DNA from: Gremmenia infestans
Lineage: Eukaryota; Ascomycota; Leotiomycetes; Helotiales; Hamatocanthoscyphaceae
Length of the DNA stretch: 64,000 nucleotides
Assembly: GCA_032629725.1 (NCBI GenBank)
Contig: JAFEVB010000027.1
Location: 372,001 to 436,000 of the forward strand
Direction of reading: 5' to 3'
A program made the translations under genes and the position numbers. This document shows, piece after piece, positions 43,497 to 54,469 of the stretch. The notes beneath the pieces were generated by a model, which saw only the letters and a program-made list of their open reading frames with translations, had not been told where the DNA came from and did not search any database. Position 1 is the first letter of the stretch, and each line of letters opens with the position of its first letter.

Positions 43497-45742
43497 ATGT
43501 CTCTTCCTCCCGAGCTTCGGTTTCTGTGTGCGCAACTCAGTTCTACGCCTCCGACAGATCTCCCCCGTCTTACTCCTTCTCTCCTTCGAAATGTACTCCG
43601 TTGTCGCGCTCCGCTCTCAAGTGCAGCAGGAAACGCAGCCAAAGCTGACACTTCTGCAAGCTCCGTCCTTGTTCACAAGCTGAAGACGCAGTTAACTACC
43701 CTGCTCAACGGGAAAAGCCAGGAAGGAAGGCTGGTTGCTGTCGTTTTGATCAAGGCTGTGGTCGAGGTCGGAGGATGGGAAGTCTTGCGCGGCGCGGAAG
43801 CATGGGTTCGAGGTTTACTCGCTCTTCTTGGTGTAAGGAAAGGTTTCTGCCGTTGTTAAGATCGCTGCTAAATACTTGTCAGAAACCGGATAATGCTGCA
43901 TCAAAGGAGCTATGTATAATAGCACTCACGAAGATCTATTGTATGACCCACCAGTATCCAACACTTATCCGTGAGATTACTACGCCGACGTTGCCAACTT
44001 TTGTAACGTCCTGTCTCAATTTAATCTCAAATCCCTCCAGTAAGGTGGTGGATGTACCGTCGTCGTTGGTTGAGACTGTATTTCGATCATTCACCATGCT
44101 GCTGCCTCGCCACACTACCATTTATCGGCCATTTACTTCTCAAATTCGTCTTGCAATCAAGCCATTCATTGCCCCAACCTTAGAAGATGGGCTCATCGTA
44201 ACGTCGTCGCTCAAGGAGAGTGCGCGCAATCTCGTCGTAATCTTGCATCAGACTGTCCCAAAGGGTGCGGGAGGAGAAGAATGGAGTAAAGCTGTTCGAG
44301 GACTTGTCAAGGATATACACGTGACGGCCGATCATGTATTTCGAGCTGTCGTGGAGGACTGGGAGTCTACCGCCGGCTATGTTGGAGAACCTGTCAATGT
44401 CAACCAAGAGCTTTCTGGTGGTGGAGCGAACGCCGATGACTTACCACCATGGACTGGTATTGCTGCAGGCGTAGAGAGATTGACTGGCTTACTCGAGATG
44501 CTGGCAGAGTATTTCAGGAGTGAGACATCGACGCCTGTCTCGATCCCCCTTGCTGCTATCATGGATGCTGTTGTTAGAATGTTGTCAATTGCGCTGTCAT
44601 CGTCGGACTCCTCTTCAAGGCAAGGGAGTGTGCGACTACACCCTGCTATCGATCGAGATGAGAGAGATGGCTTATGGTGTGGCATGCCTCAAATTTATGT
44701 TGCTGCGTTGGAGCTTGTCAATACTGTTGCTGAAAGAATGCAGGATGGGTTCATGCCAATTGCCCAGGGAATATTTGACCAGCTAGTGTGGGTCTACCCT
44801 TTTGGCAAGAGCACCCCTGAGTTTCGCTTAGTCACCTACGTTATTGTTGCCAAAGTTTTGCTGCACATTGGTCAAAGTTTTGACAGAACTCAGGCAGGAA
44901 AGCTTGGGTCAATTATTCGTTCTTGCTGTAAAGATTTGCAGCCACTTGATCCGAGCTGTCGCGGAGATGGAGTCGAAGAAGATTCTGGAAAGCAGTCACG
45001 TCACAATGCGAATCAGAATGCCGATACATTCTTACAGAACAAACAGAATGCTATTGAGGTACGATTAGATGAAACAGATCTTGTCGTCGCTGCTAGGAAA
45101 CTTTTATCTCTGCTGCTTTCTCATATCCCTCAAGAATTCCTCGACATATCGCTACGGTCTTCAATTGAACGTACTGCCATTCTCAGCCATGACAGGGACG
45201 CTATGTTATCTAGTATCTTAAACCCCTTTGTGGGCAAGAACGGAAAAGCTTTGGCCAGCGTGCTGCCTCACCTGACCCAAGCTTTCGGATCCGATCAGAT
45301 GGTTGAGATTCTCCTCCGGCCTCGCATGCCGCTCTTGCCCTCTGTTGGTGCCCGCCTCCCCACCAACGATGCCATTCACGAAGAGTCTGAGGATGAAGAT
45401 ATGGAACTACACACGAAGCTTAATCCTATAAAAGGAAACCTAAATGAGCATAATACCCTTGTCGATGAGCATGCTGTCTCTGAATACCCGGGACTAGGCC
45501 CTGCTGTCCAGACTTCCTCTCACGATGCTGCTCTTGGACCAATAAACTTCGACCTTCCGTCATATAAACATGTCGCCGCCCACAATTCAGCAACCATGGA
45601 CGAGACAATGTTGGAACCGAACCTGAACCATCCTGGTCAACCAATAGGGATGGAAGACACTCGGATGGAGGACGAATCATCGGACGAAGAGAGTGCGCAC
45701 CTAAACATGTCGCTGGATGGGATGGACTCTGACTCGGAGTAG
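43497..45742 (+). CDS. RIX1: Pre-rRNA processing factor Rix1 (PELP1-like)
   Basis: Exons 43497-43832 and 43883-45742 join across a 50-nt intron (GTAAGG donor, CTAAAT branch) to 731 residues. The splice joins LLALLG to KPDNAASKELCIIALTKIYC, restoring the conserved Rix1 block, followed by THQYPTLIREITTPTLPTF. Armadillo/HEAT-like helices run through the first two thirds. The C-terminus is acidic (EDEDMELHTKLNPI, later EESAHLNMSLDGMDSDSE). Rix1 forms a complex with Ipi1 and Ipi3 that processes ITS2 in the nucleolus and joins Rea1/Mdn1 on late pre-60S particles. Confidence 0.93.
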
Positions 45743-46463
45743 GGTTAACGGATTAGCGGGCTCCTGGAACGATCCCTCTCTTCGGTAATCTCTGGAACCC
45801 TACTGCCAACGTTAAAGTAGTGTTGAGAATGAAAAACCGTCGTTCGCGGCCCCAAGCTATCACTTCTGTGGTGAACTTTTCAAACCCATTACACACTACA
45901 GGCCTGTTATTGATGCTACCATTGGATGGAGGAGACACCTGGTGCATTCTAGGACCCTTAGCTCGGGGTTGGCCCCTGCTTCTACTATCATAAATAGCAA
46001 CTCGGTACCAAACAGTGGTGTTGTAGGTTTGAACATAGTATAGTATAGTCTTGAAATTCTTCATAGCATGAATACACCATCGACTGTGAACTACTCTCGT
46101 TAGCCTGCGCACTCTCTGATTTTTGTTCATGATCTCTCTCTTAAATTCCCACATCCCCTCTCTTCTTCTCCAACTTCGATTTCACACTCACAATATCTCC
46201 AACATCGACTTCACACTCACAATTTCCCATACACACCAAATTCGACTTTCTAGACCTCACAACAGTTCTCCAAAGCATCACACTTTACTCTAATCATTAC
46301 TTTACCCCTCTTCTCTATTCTTTAACCTCAATAGCCCTCTCACACCCCCTTATTTCCTCCACACCACACTCACACATACACACTTACACCCACACCCACC
46401 CTCACCCTCACCCTTACTCTCACCCTCAACTCGACGCAGAAGCTGTTGCCGACAACAGTCATC
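45743..46463. other. Intergenic between RIX1 and the next gene
   Basis: After the RIX1 stop, a minus-strand frame of 133 codons (45753-46154) is open but unrecognised. From about 46150 to 46440 the plus strand is CT/CA-rich with many CACAC and CACCC words, as expected of a promoter and 5' UTR. Confidence 0.45.
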
Positions 46464-48730
46464 ATGTCATCCTACGAAACTTCCTCTCTCGACGCAGAAT
46501 GGGAACCAGAAATGGCCCGCCCTGCCTCTCCTCAATCCGCAGCGCTCTTCCAAGCTCTGTCCTCATATGTAAGAGGAACTCCGGATGTCGAGAGCCCACC
46601 TTCCCAGGGAAATGTCCAAACCGGGCATGTACAGCCAAACTCTAATCCGTAAGAACCCCACGATTCCTACCTGCCTATTTCTTCCTGCACCTCATGATGC
46701 TGCATCACTCCACACCGCTCAATTTGTCTTGCATTTCAAACCCCCAATTTTTCCTCTCCCAATTTTGCTTCCGCACAACGTTTATCCTTCGCTATGCACG
46801 CCAAAATTGAATTTTTTTATTTTTTTTATTTTTCGTGGAATGTTACAGAGGGCAAGGGCTAGGTCCTGGTGAGTGTGGATTTTCACGCTTTTTCTTCTAG
46901 TTGGTTTTTCCCAATTGCATTTTTTGGAAATATGATCAACCTGCTTTGAAAGGGGTTCAGTCACGTGTTGCGGCTCTGATGGCAAGTTAGCGAGTTTGAA
47001 TTGAGACTCCCTTTTGTGGGTCCAGTACATGCTTTACGTTATGACGTCATAGATGAATCCTTTCCCAATCAGTACTAGTATTGCCTTAGCTACCTCATGC
47101 TACCTTTTCGTCGCCTTATTGGTCGTCTCAATCGTTGCCTCATCCCAACTAGCACTAGTCGTCGCTACCTCGTCGGCGCCTTACTACTGGTGGCATGGCG
47201 TTCCATCCTTACTGAGACCTCATTGGCTCAGAGTCTGACGAAGTCCTCAGTCTGAATCTCAATGAATGGCGAAGTGCAACAAAAGTTTCAGAGCTTCCAC
47301 ATTGAGTTTGGTGTGGCAGAACGAAGGCAACTGGATGTTTCCCTACCTACCCCTACCTGTCTTATTACTTCGTATTGTCTGCTCTATCATAGCTCTCCAC
47401 GTATTCAGAACATGAACAGTCACTAACTTTACTTTGCCTTAGAGTTGGACAGAATGTTCAAGCTGGCGATGCTCAAGCCCAGCAATCTCCCACCTACAAC
47501 GCCTACACCGCGGGATCGCTGCCCAGCTTTGGGGCCAATGACAGCACGGCCGGAAACCCCTGGAATGGAAATATCCGGGATATGGTGCAATTCTGGATAC
47601 CAGCCAGAGGGACAAACACCATGTGGGAGGCTAAGGCTGCCTCGACCACGTCTATCGATGACACTTACGCCATCATCGAGACGAGAGTCAAGGCTCACAA
47701 GAAGATCTCCGACTTTGATAAGATGGAGATGATGCGACAGGTCCGCATCGATGCGCTCATTGCGCATTACACACAACCACGAGTCGACCCCAACGCCAAG
47801 CCAAAGACGACAACACCCCAAGGTTGGGAAGGAGGGCTTGCGCAATGGAATTTCCAGGCCAAAAAGGACTGGACATATCCTGCAGACGATACCTTCAAGA
47901 CTCGCGAAGGGCTTGAATTATTTCGGGAGGCAAAGAAACTCTACAGGCATCTTTCAAGGACAGAGGTAGTGGCTGTGCACAAGAATTGGGGGAAGGTTTA
48001 TCCCAACTACAGGCGTGATGGACTTCTAGTTCAACAGATGCCAGAGGCGCCACTCGAACAGGCATATCAGATTCTCGTGGACGGCCATGTCGATGAGAAC
48101 GGACAGCACCGGCATCGGGACGACATGAGCATGTGGATCTCTACCCACGTGACGAACTCCATCAAGCGCGACTTGTGCAGTGAGTTCTGCCGAATGTGCC
48201 CAACTTGTGGACCCAAGTTCAAGATTCGCACCGAAGCACACGCGAAGAGAACCGCGAAGAGAATCGAGGAGGAGAGAAAGAAGGCATTGGCGGCCGTCGA
48301 ATCAGGCGCCAAACGACAACTCGAGGACGATGATGAAGCCTCACCTACTCCGGCAAAGAAGCCAAAGAGGCAAGCCACGATGGCCCAGGTCCAGGTCCCA
48401 CAACAAATTGGATTCTACCAAATGCAGGAGCACAACGACGTTGGTCAGCAGTGGGTGGGAGGTTCCCACGCGCTGCACATCAATTCGCCAGTGGACCAAA
48501 ATTGGATACAGGCCGAAGCTGAATTGGGAGCCGAATGGGACAATAACTTTTTTCCTCTCCAACCAGCTTTCGACTCGCGCAATACTGCCCCGGCCAGTAC
48601 TAGTCAGCAGTTTGGACTGCCCGAAAACCCAGTTACCATCCTACATCGCCAATTCGCTTCTCAGGGGCTGCAGGGATATGTCACCCATAACCAAGCGACC
48701 GGCTGTTTCCAAGCCTTGCTATACTCATAG
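46464..48730 (+). CDS. Uncharacterised fungal protein with His/Cys cluster
   Basis: Exons 46464-46648 and 47443-48730 join in phase across a 794-nt intron (GTAAGA donor, CACTAAC branch) to about 490 residues. I do not recognise a named family. The middle is compact: GLELFREAKKLYRHLSRTEV, then a zone rich in His (GQHRHRD) and Cys (CSEFCRMCPTCG) at about residues 270-320. The spacing recalls, but does not prove, an HHCC integrase-type zinc-binding fold. A Lys/Arg-rich stretch (RTAKRIEEERKK and AKKPKRQ) looks like a nuclear signal. The C-terminus is Gln/Asn-rich. The N-terminal 60 residues are acidic and disordered. A nuclear, possibly DNA-associated role is inferred only from composition. The intron may contain additional exons I cannot see. 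Confidence 0.75.
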
Positions 48731-49023
48731 GGCGTACTACCGATGAGCAATCCCAGCTCCAATTTGGACTATGATAAGTGCAATCGACGGAACTGTCACG
48801 ACATTAGCCTTACGGAGTCACATTCAAATTGGTCAAAGCCTGGGAATCGACACATCTGACCCAAGTCACCGACGGATCCCCTCATCCATCAATCCTCTCC
48901 CGCGTAGCCAACACCCTCCCCACCACCTCCCTCATCTTATCCCTCCTCTCAGCCCTTTCCCTTTGCCACCCCGGCATCCCCTCCCTCATCTCCCGCTTAA
49001 CAGCCACCAAATATTATCTCCAA

Positions 49024-49295
49024 CAACCGCATTTATACAATGCACATCGGGAACTCACGCATCCAATCCACGAACAGGTCACCAACTACTCTTTACGGCA
49101 ACCGCATTCAAATAAAATGCACACCGAGAACATACAGTTCTAATCCATGGAGATGTCACTTAATACTCTTTGAAGCAACCGCATTCAAAAATGCACACCG
49201 GGAATACGAACACCGAACACCTGGTCCACAGGCAATTTCCCAAGTACGCTTTACAGCAATCACATTCAAATGGAATGGAACCAGGGAATAATCCC
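49024..49295. repeat. Degenerate minisatellite, about 3.5 units of 75-81 bp
   Basis: Units begin at 49024, 49099, 49176 and 49257 with CAACCGCATT (CAATCACATT in the last). Each continues with a partly conserved AATGCACACCGGGAA-like segment, then a variable part ending in a CTTTACGG/CTTTGAAG/CTTTACAG stretch. The last unit is cut short. Confidence 0.7.
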
Positions 49296-49444
49296 TTGTT
49301 TTGTAGCCGGAAAAAGGAAACTGTTGAAGCACATCAACCATCTTCGACACTCTGGCCACTTCGCAACAATAACTACTTGAACGACACCCACGACCTCCAA
49401 ACAACAACTTGGTGGCTCCTGGACAAGAGATTGAGACTAGCCAA

Positions 49445-49873
49445 CAACACTACACATATCAACAGATCAACATCTGGTCGCTACTTGATCAGTTTAAGGC
49501 AACTATCGATACTCAATTGGTCAATTGTCACTCTTAATTCAGTCATACGAATCGACCACGGCGCCTTTCCCTAGGAGCAGCCACAACAAGAACCTAACTT
49601 ACAAAAGCCTAGTTTGTTCCAGAATTTGGAAGGCTACGATTGCTTTCAGTCTACTAATTGAACTAGCAACACTACTCACATTAACAAACCAATATCTGCT
49701 CACTACTCAATCAATTCAAGGCAATAATCGACACCCGAGGAGAAAATTATCACCCTTCAGTCATACGAATCAAACATTGCGCCACTACCCAGAAACAGCC
49801 TCAAAAATAACTAGAGCTTACAAACATCCGGTTTGCTCCAGAATTTGGAAGGCTACAATTGCATTCCGTCTAC
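49445..49873. repeat. Tandem duplication of an about 210-bp unit
   Basis: Unit A (about 49445-49654) and unit B (about 49667-49873) correspond throughout with many substitutions. Both share CAACACTAC starts, a TCAGTCATACGAATC segment, and the ending CCAGAATTTGGAAGGCTAC. Alignment by eye shows clear colinearity. The function is unknown. Confidence 0.7.
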
Positions 49874-52203
49874 GAGAGCTGAACTGGAAACTGGGGATAA
49901 AATCATCTTCGTCGGAGCAAACAATGGAAAGAGGGAATTTGGATCAAACTTCCAGATATATTGCAAAGTGATGACATGCAATTCCAACCAAGTCCATCAT
50001 ATAAGCATGCTTTTAATGGCGCTGTAAAGCGCTGGACACCTGGATACTACTCAATCGACTCAATACGACTACCGACTACAAACTACCAACTACCAACAAT
50101 TAACAATCGACAACTGGACAAATTCACAGCTTGGCGAATCGACGAGTCGACAAATTGAAGAAATTGACAAGTGCGACAACTAAGGAGGCTGAACAAAAAG
50201 AAGCTGACTTACAAAAGGGCTCAGCTGGAATTGGAACAGGCTAAAGGCGAGGGAAAACAGATGGATCAAAGGAACAACGGCGAAGGAGACTAGTGCTGAA
50301 ATCTGCACAGAGGTGGAAAGGTTAGATCACTCGATTGATCAGTTGGATAAGAAACAGGAGCAAATTCGAAAAAATCGGCAAATCGATACAAGGTAGGTAC
50401 TAACTAGTGACTCAAATCTAGCAGAGCTATCGACACTAAATGTACCGCTGGTGGTACATAAGGGCAGGAAAATGTTGGATTGTCAACCCCAGGACAGGCG
50501 GAGTGGATATGGGTATATTCTCCCTCGTCTTATCACCAGGCGGGGTAAGTTTAAAATGGTTTTTTGGGGGAAATGGGAGGAGGAAAAAGGGAGGATGATA
50601 GGGGAAAGGGGGGGATAGCAGGGAAAATGGGAAGATAGTAGGGAAAAAGAAAGGATATTGCAAGAAAAGAGGAACATAGAAGAATAATCACCAAAACATT
50701 AGGTTAGAAAACAATCACAAAAAGAACACTTCCCACAGATACTCACATATACTTATATGCATGAAATGTTCCTTACGAAAATGTGATTTACGTAATGCTG
50801 TTATAACTTGACTCCCTAGCCATATAATTCTCCCAAATTGCTTCCACTTATAGTAATTCTCTATACCTTTGTCGCTATATCTTTTTAGTTTACGAATAGA
50901 GAAGGGAAGGAAGGTAGAACATAAACATAAACATCTTCAGTAGTGTTTTAGCAACGCACGCTAGAGAGTAATCCCTGTAGCAGATCCTACACCCTGTAAA
51001 TCCAGTAGTGCTGATCTTCAGGCCCCACCCGACAATCAATGCTGTTTCCTTGGCACGTTTATCACCAAGCGCTGACCATGGCAATGACCTGGATTTGTTA
51101 ATCCGCCACATCATATGATCGAGAAAAGAGGTGAGTCGTCTTACTACTGCCTATCTGTGTATGTACGTAGAAACTGATAGTATATGCAGATTGAGCGCGT
51201 GCCTGGATGCTATTGAGGTTGTGCTTCGGGGTGAGAAGAGCTGGAGTAGGTGGAGGGGGCAAGATGCCCAACCACCCCGACCAAGCTTGAGTATCTATAC
51301 GGTGTATACTCGGTCCGTATCTGAGGCAGGGTAAGTCTGAGGAATGAGATTGTTCCACCAGTACCTAGTCAAATGACTTGCCAAGGCAAACTTTTGGAAT
51401 GCGGCTTGCCGGATGCTTCACCTACCTCGTGTGAAGTGAAGGAGGGAGCAACCTGCCCACATGATATCTAGAAATACCTTACTGATGATCTCTGGACTAT
51501 AAGGTTAAAGAGCCTACGTACCCTATCTGTTCATACTCACTGACCACTTCCATCCTAGAGACAAATCCATTTTACCTATAACGTCTATCCAACAAGTATA
51601 ACTTCCATTTCTCCAGAATCAGCTAAAGTTTGCAGTATCTGTGTACTCGTATACCGTATGTATCCTGCATTACTAGGCACAATGCCAGCGAACTCAACCG
51701 CGCCCTGACCACAAATAGATCCGCCAAGTATGGACCCTTGAGCTACCACCGATCAGCCTTCCTCAGGCTCTTAAACATAGGCTGCCGGCAAAAGGTTCTC
51801 CTTTGGAAGTAATGATGTTTGGGGATAGCTGCAAGGAAAGTGCTCGATCTGATATTTCCATATATGCAGTGACATGAGATGATAATTTCGAGTCCGGATG
51901 ACGGCTCATTGTTTCAATGGACTGGATGGGAAGGTGGTCACCTAAGCGGTGAAATGGACTGCAGGATAATTGGTGATCGAGATTTACTCTATCCTTCGTC
52001 CAGGAGGTATCACTTTTACACTTACTACCTTACTATAAGAACAGAGACCTCGCTTCGTCATTAATTCTTTTACATTCACCTTTCCCCTCATGTTCCACAT
52101 CACTTTCGCTCGACATAACTTTCGTCTCAAACATTTACTTCATCTTCAGTCGCTGCATATTCCTTAATTACAACATATATCTATCAAGCGACCCCTTCTC
52201 AGA

Positions 52204-53611
52204 ATGTGGCTCAATTTCATTGCTGTGGCGCTTGCTCTCTTCTTTGGTGGTTTGGGCTATGCCTTCCCTGCTGAAACGGAGATGGGCCTTTACAACTTAC
52301 TTCCTGGACGTGCCAATGACATTGTTAGCCCCGACAACACTTGTGGAAATGTAGTTGCGGGTGCAAACAACGGCTACTTTTGCGATGCCACCAAGAATGA
52401 TGGAGGATGCTGTTCACAATATGGGTACTGTGGGAGCTCAACAGGTACACTTTACCTCAAATCAAGTCATTTAAATAAGCTAACAGGTTGCTCCAGACTA
52501 CTGCTTAACTGGGTGTCAACCGAATTTCGGCACTTGCTCAACTCCCCCATCCCAACCTATCGAGGACAATTTTCTATGCGGGCCTCAGAATCAGGGAGAG
52601 CTATGCTCTGGCAGCCTCTGTTGCAGTCAAAACGGATATTGCGGAAGCACAGACGACTACTGTGGTGGTGGATGCCAGCCTGCTTACGGGCAATGCAAGA
52701 CAGGCCCGACTCCTCCTCCCACTGGGAATGACAAGTGCGGTCCCCAGAATCAGGGAGCTACTTGTTTCGGCAACCAGTGCTGCTCCGTTGAGGGTAATTG
52801 CGGTACAACGTCGGACTACTGCGCTGACCCGGGGAAGTGTCTGCTCGGGTACGGTAGATGCGATTCTGATACCACGCCTGCTGGACCATCTACTGTGAAC
52901 GTTGCCAGACCTCTGAAAGGCCCAGTTCCTTACACGGATGATATAGACGACTGCATTCAGGCTAACGTGGTGGCGCTTTCATTCGATGATGGACCATCTA
53001 TCTATACGTCTAGCATCTTCGATATACTGAAAGGATATGGATACCACGCCACCTTCTTCATCAGCGGGAACAACAACGGGAGGGGAACAATCGATACCAC
53101 GTCTCCCTACCCGGACTTGATCAGGCGTATGATCACTGAGGGCCATCAAGTAGCATCGCATACTTGGTCCCACTATTCGCTTTCGAACATCACTCATGAC
53201 CTGCGCATCTCGCAGATGGTCAAGAATGAAATGGCTTTCAACAATATCATTGGGATGTGGCCTACTTATATGAGACCTCCATATTCCGATTGCACCAAGG
53301 AATCTGGGTGCTGCGATGATATGTTGGTTCTGGGATACCATCGGATTTACTTTGATCTTGATACTGAGGACTATCTTCATCCGCTCCCGTCGCAGATACA
53401 GAGGTCGAAGAACATTGTGAAGAAGGCTCTGGCTGACAAAACGGCTACTGATTACCTTTCTATCCAGCATGACATTGTTGAGCAATCTGTCACTAACCTT
53501 TCGGCATATTATTTCAATGTCATCGAAGCAAGAGGTTGGAGGGGTGTTACGGTTGGTGAGTGCCTGGGAGACACGGATGCGTCGAACTGGTACCGTTCTT
53601 TCAATAAATAA
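52204..53611 (+). CDS. Secreted chitin deacetylase-like enzyme, three CBM18 plus CE4
   Basis: Exons 52204-52444 and 52497-53611 join across a 52-nt intron (branch GCTAACA) to 451 residues. A signal peptide (MWLNFIAVALALFFGGLGYA) is followed by three chitin-binding type-1 (CBM18/hevein) modules between about residues 47 and 205, each with CCSxxGxCG cores. The polysaccharide deacetylase NodB/CE4 domain follows. Its motifs are intact: SFDDGP with Asp244 and Asp245, HTWSH with metal ligands His302 and His306, RPPY with Arg340, DLDTED around residue 367, and SIQHD with His405. It should remove acetyl groups from chitin or chitooligomers outside the cell. Such enzymes can modify a fungus's own wall and limit chitin recognition by hosts; the biological role here is inferred. 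No GPI signal is visible. Confidence 0.95.
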
Positions 53612-54469
53612 AAATCTGGTCGGCGTGTCCCCAACTGAGCGGGGTCTGTTTGAAGCCCAGCAGCTGTTGCCAAAACTGTAGTCTGAGGGGAGAGTGATGA
53701 GACTGTTAGGGCTTCGCGTGACGACTGAGGAGACGTGGGGTGTAGATCATTCATGGAAAACACCATGATCTTCTTGCCTAAGACGTATTTGACTTAGCAT
53801 GAGCTGCTGGCTGGGGGTTTGGGGGCGCAGAGGGGAGAAACGCGTCGCATGTTGGGATGACCAACAGTATATCTGTTTCCAAACTTCTGGATTTCATGCA
53901 GAAAGTCTCCTCGTCGCCTCGACTTCCTAGTTCGGTGCTTGAATCTTCATACTCAATTTCATCTTAAAGATAGTTTATCTAAGATAGAAATAACGAATTA
54001 TATTGAACGGTGTGTCGAATTAATCTGCCCGACTGTGTGGTCGCAAAGGACTAATATATTGGTAACTGTTTGAACTTCTCACCTTCCCCCAGTACTGGTC
54101 CTCACGCCACCATCTGCGCCCCAGAAGGATCGCCCAGCTCATGGGCACAGGTTGACTTGCATTATGCATCGGATGGGGACATGGATGCTGTGATACACTA
54201 GCGACGAGTGCTTCCCATAGAAGGCCATGGGAGGTGGGTGTGGGATCGAGGATGCGACGATGGAAACACTGTTTCATTATGCAAAGGCCTAAAAGGGCCA
54301 TTAATGCGCTGGCTTAATTAATAATCCCCTTGCGAAGAGCTCTATCTCATGTATAACCTTGGGACGCCTCTCTTTCCTCTTCTTCTACAGTCGAACAATA
54401 TTATGAAAGTCGAGAATCAATAAGTTTTGTACTGTACCGTACCGTACTGTATATATTTATATTTTCAAC
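53612..54469. other. Intergenic between the CE4 gene and alpha-actinin
   Basis: AT-rich sequence with no supported gene; ends in the leader of alpha-actinin, which has repeated CTGTACCGTAC words near 54432-54452. Confidence 0.5.

Larger units (their letters stand above)
48731..52203. other. 3.5-kb repeat-rich gene desert
   Basis: Contains two families of degenerate tandem repeats (listed separately) and coding-like but broken stretches at 49900-50560, some Gln/Lys-rich and helix-like (for example DHSIDQLDKKQEQIRKN in one frame). G-rich and A-rich low complexity lies at 50560-50700. No intact gene is supported; much of it may be decayed repeat-containing coding DNA. Confidence 0.45.

Noticed and set aside
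45753..46154. 133-codon minus-strand frame after RIX1
   Set aside because: It has an ATG but no recognisable domain or splice support, and lies within the RIX1 3' flank and the next promoter. Kept only as a remark.
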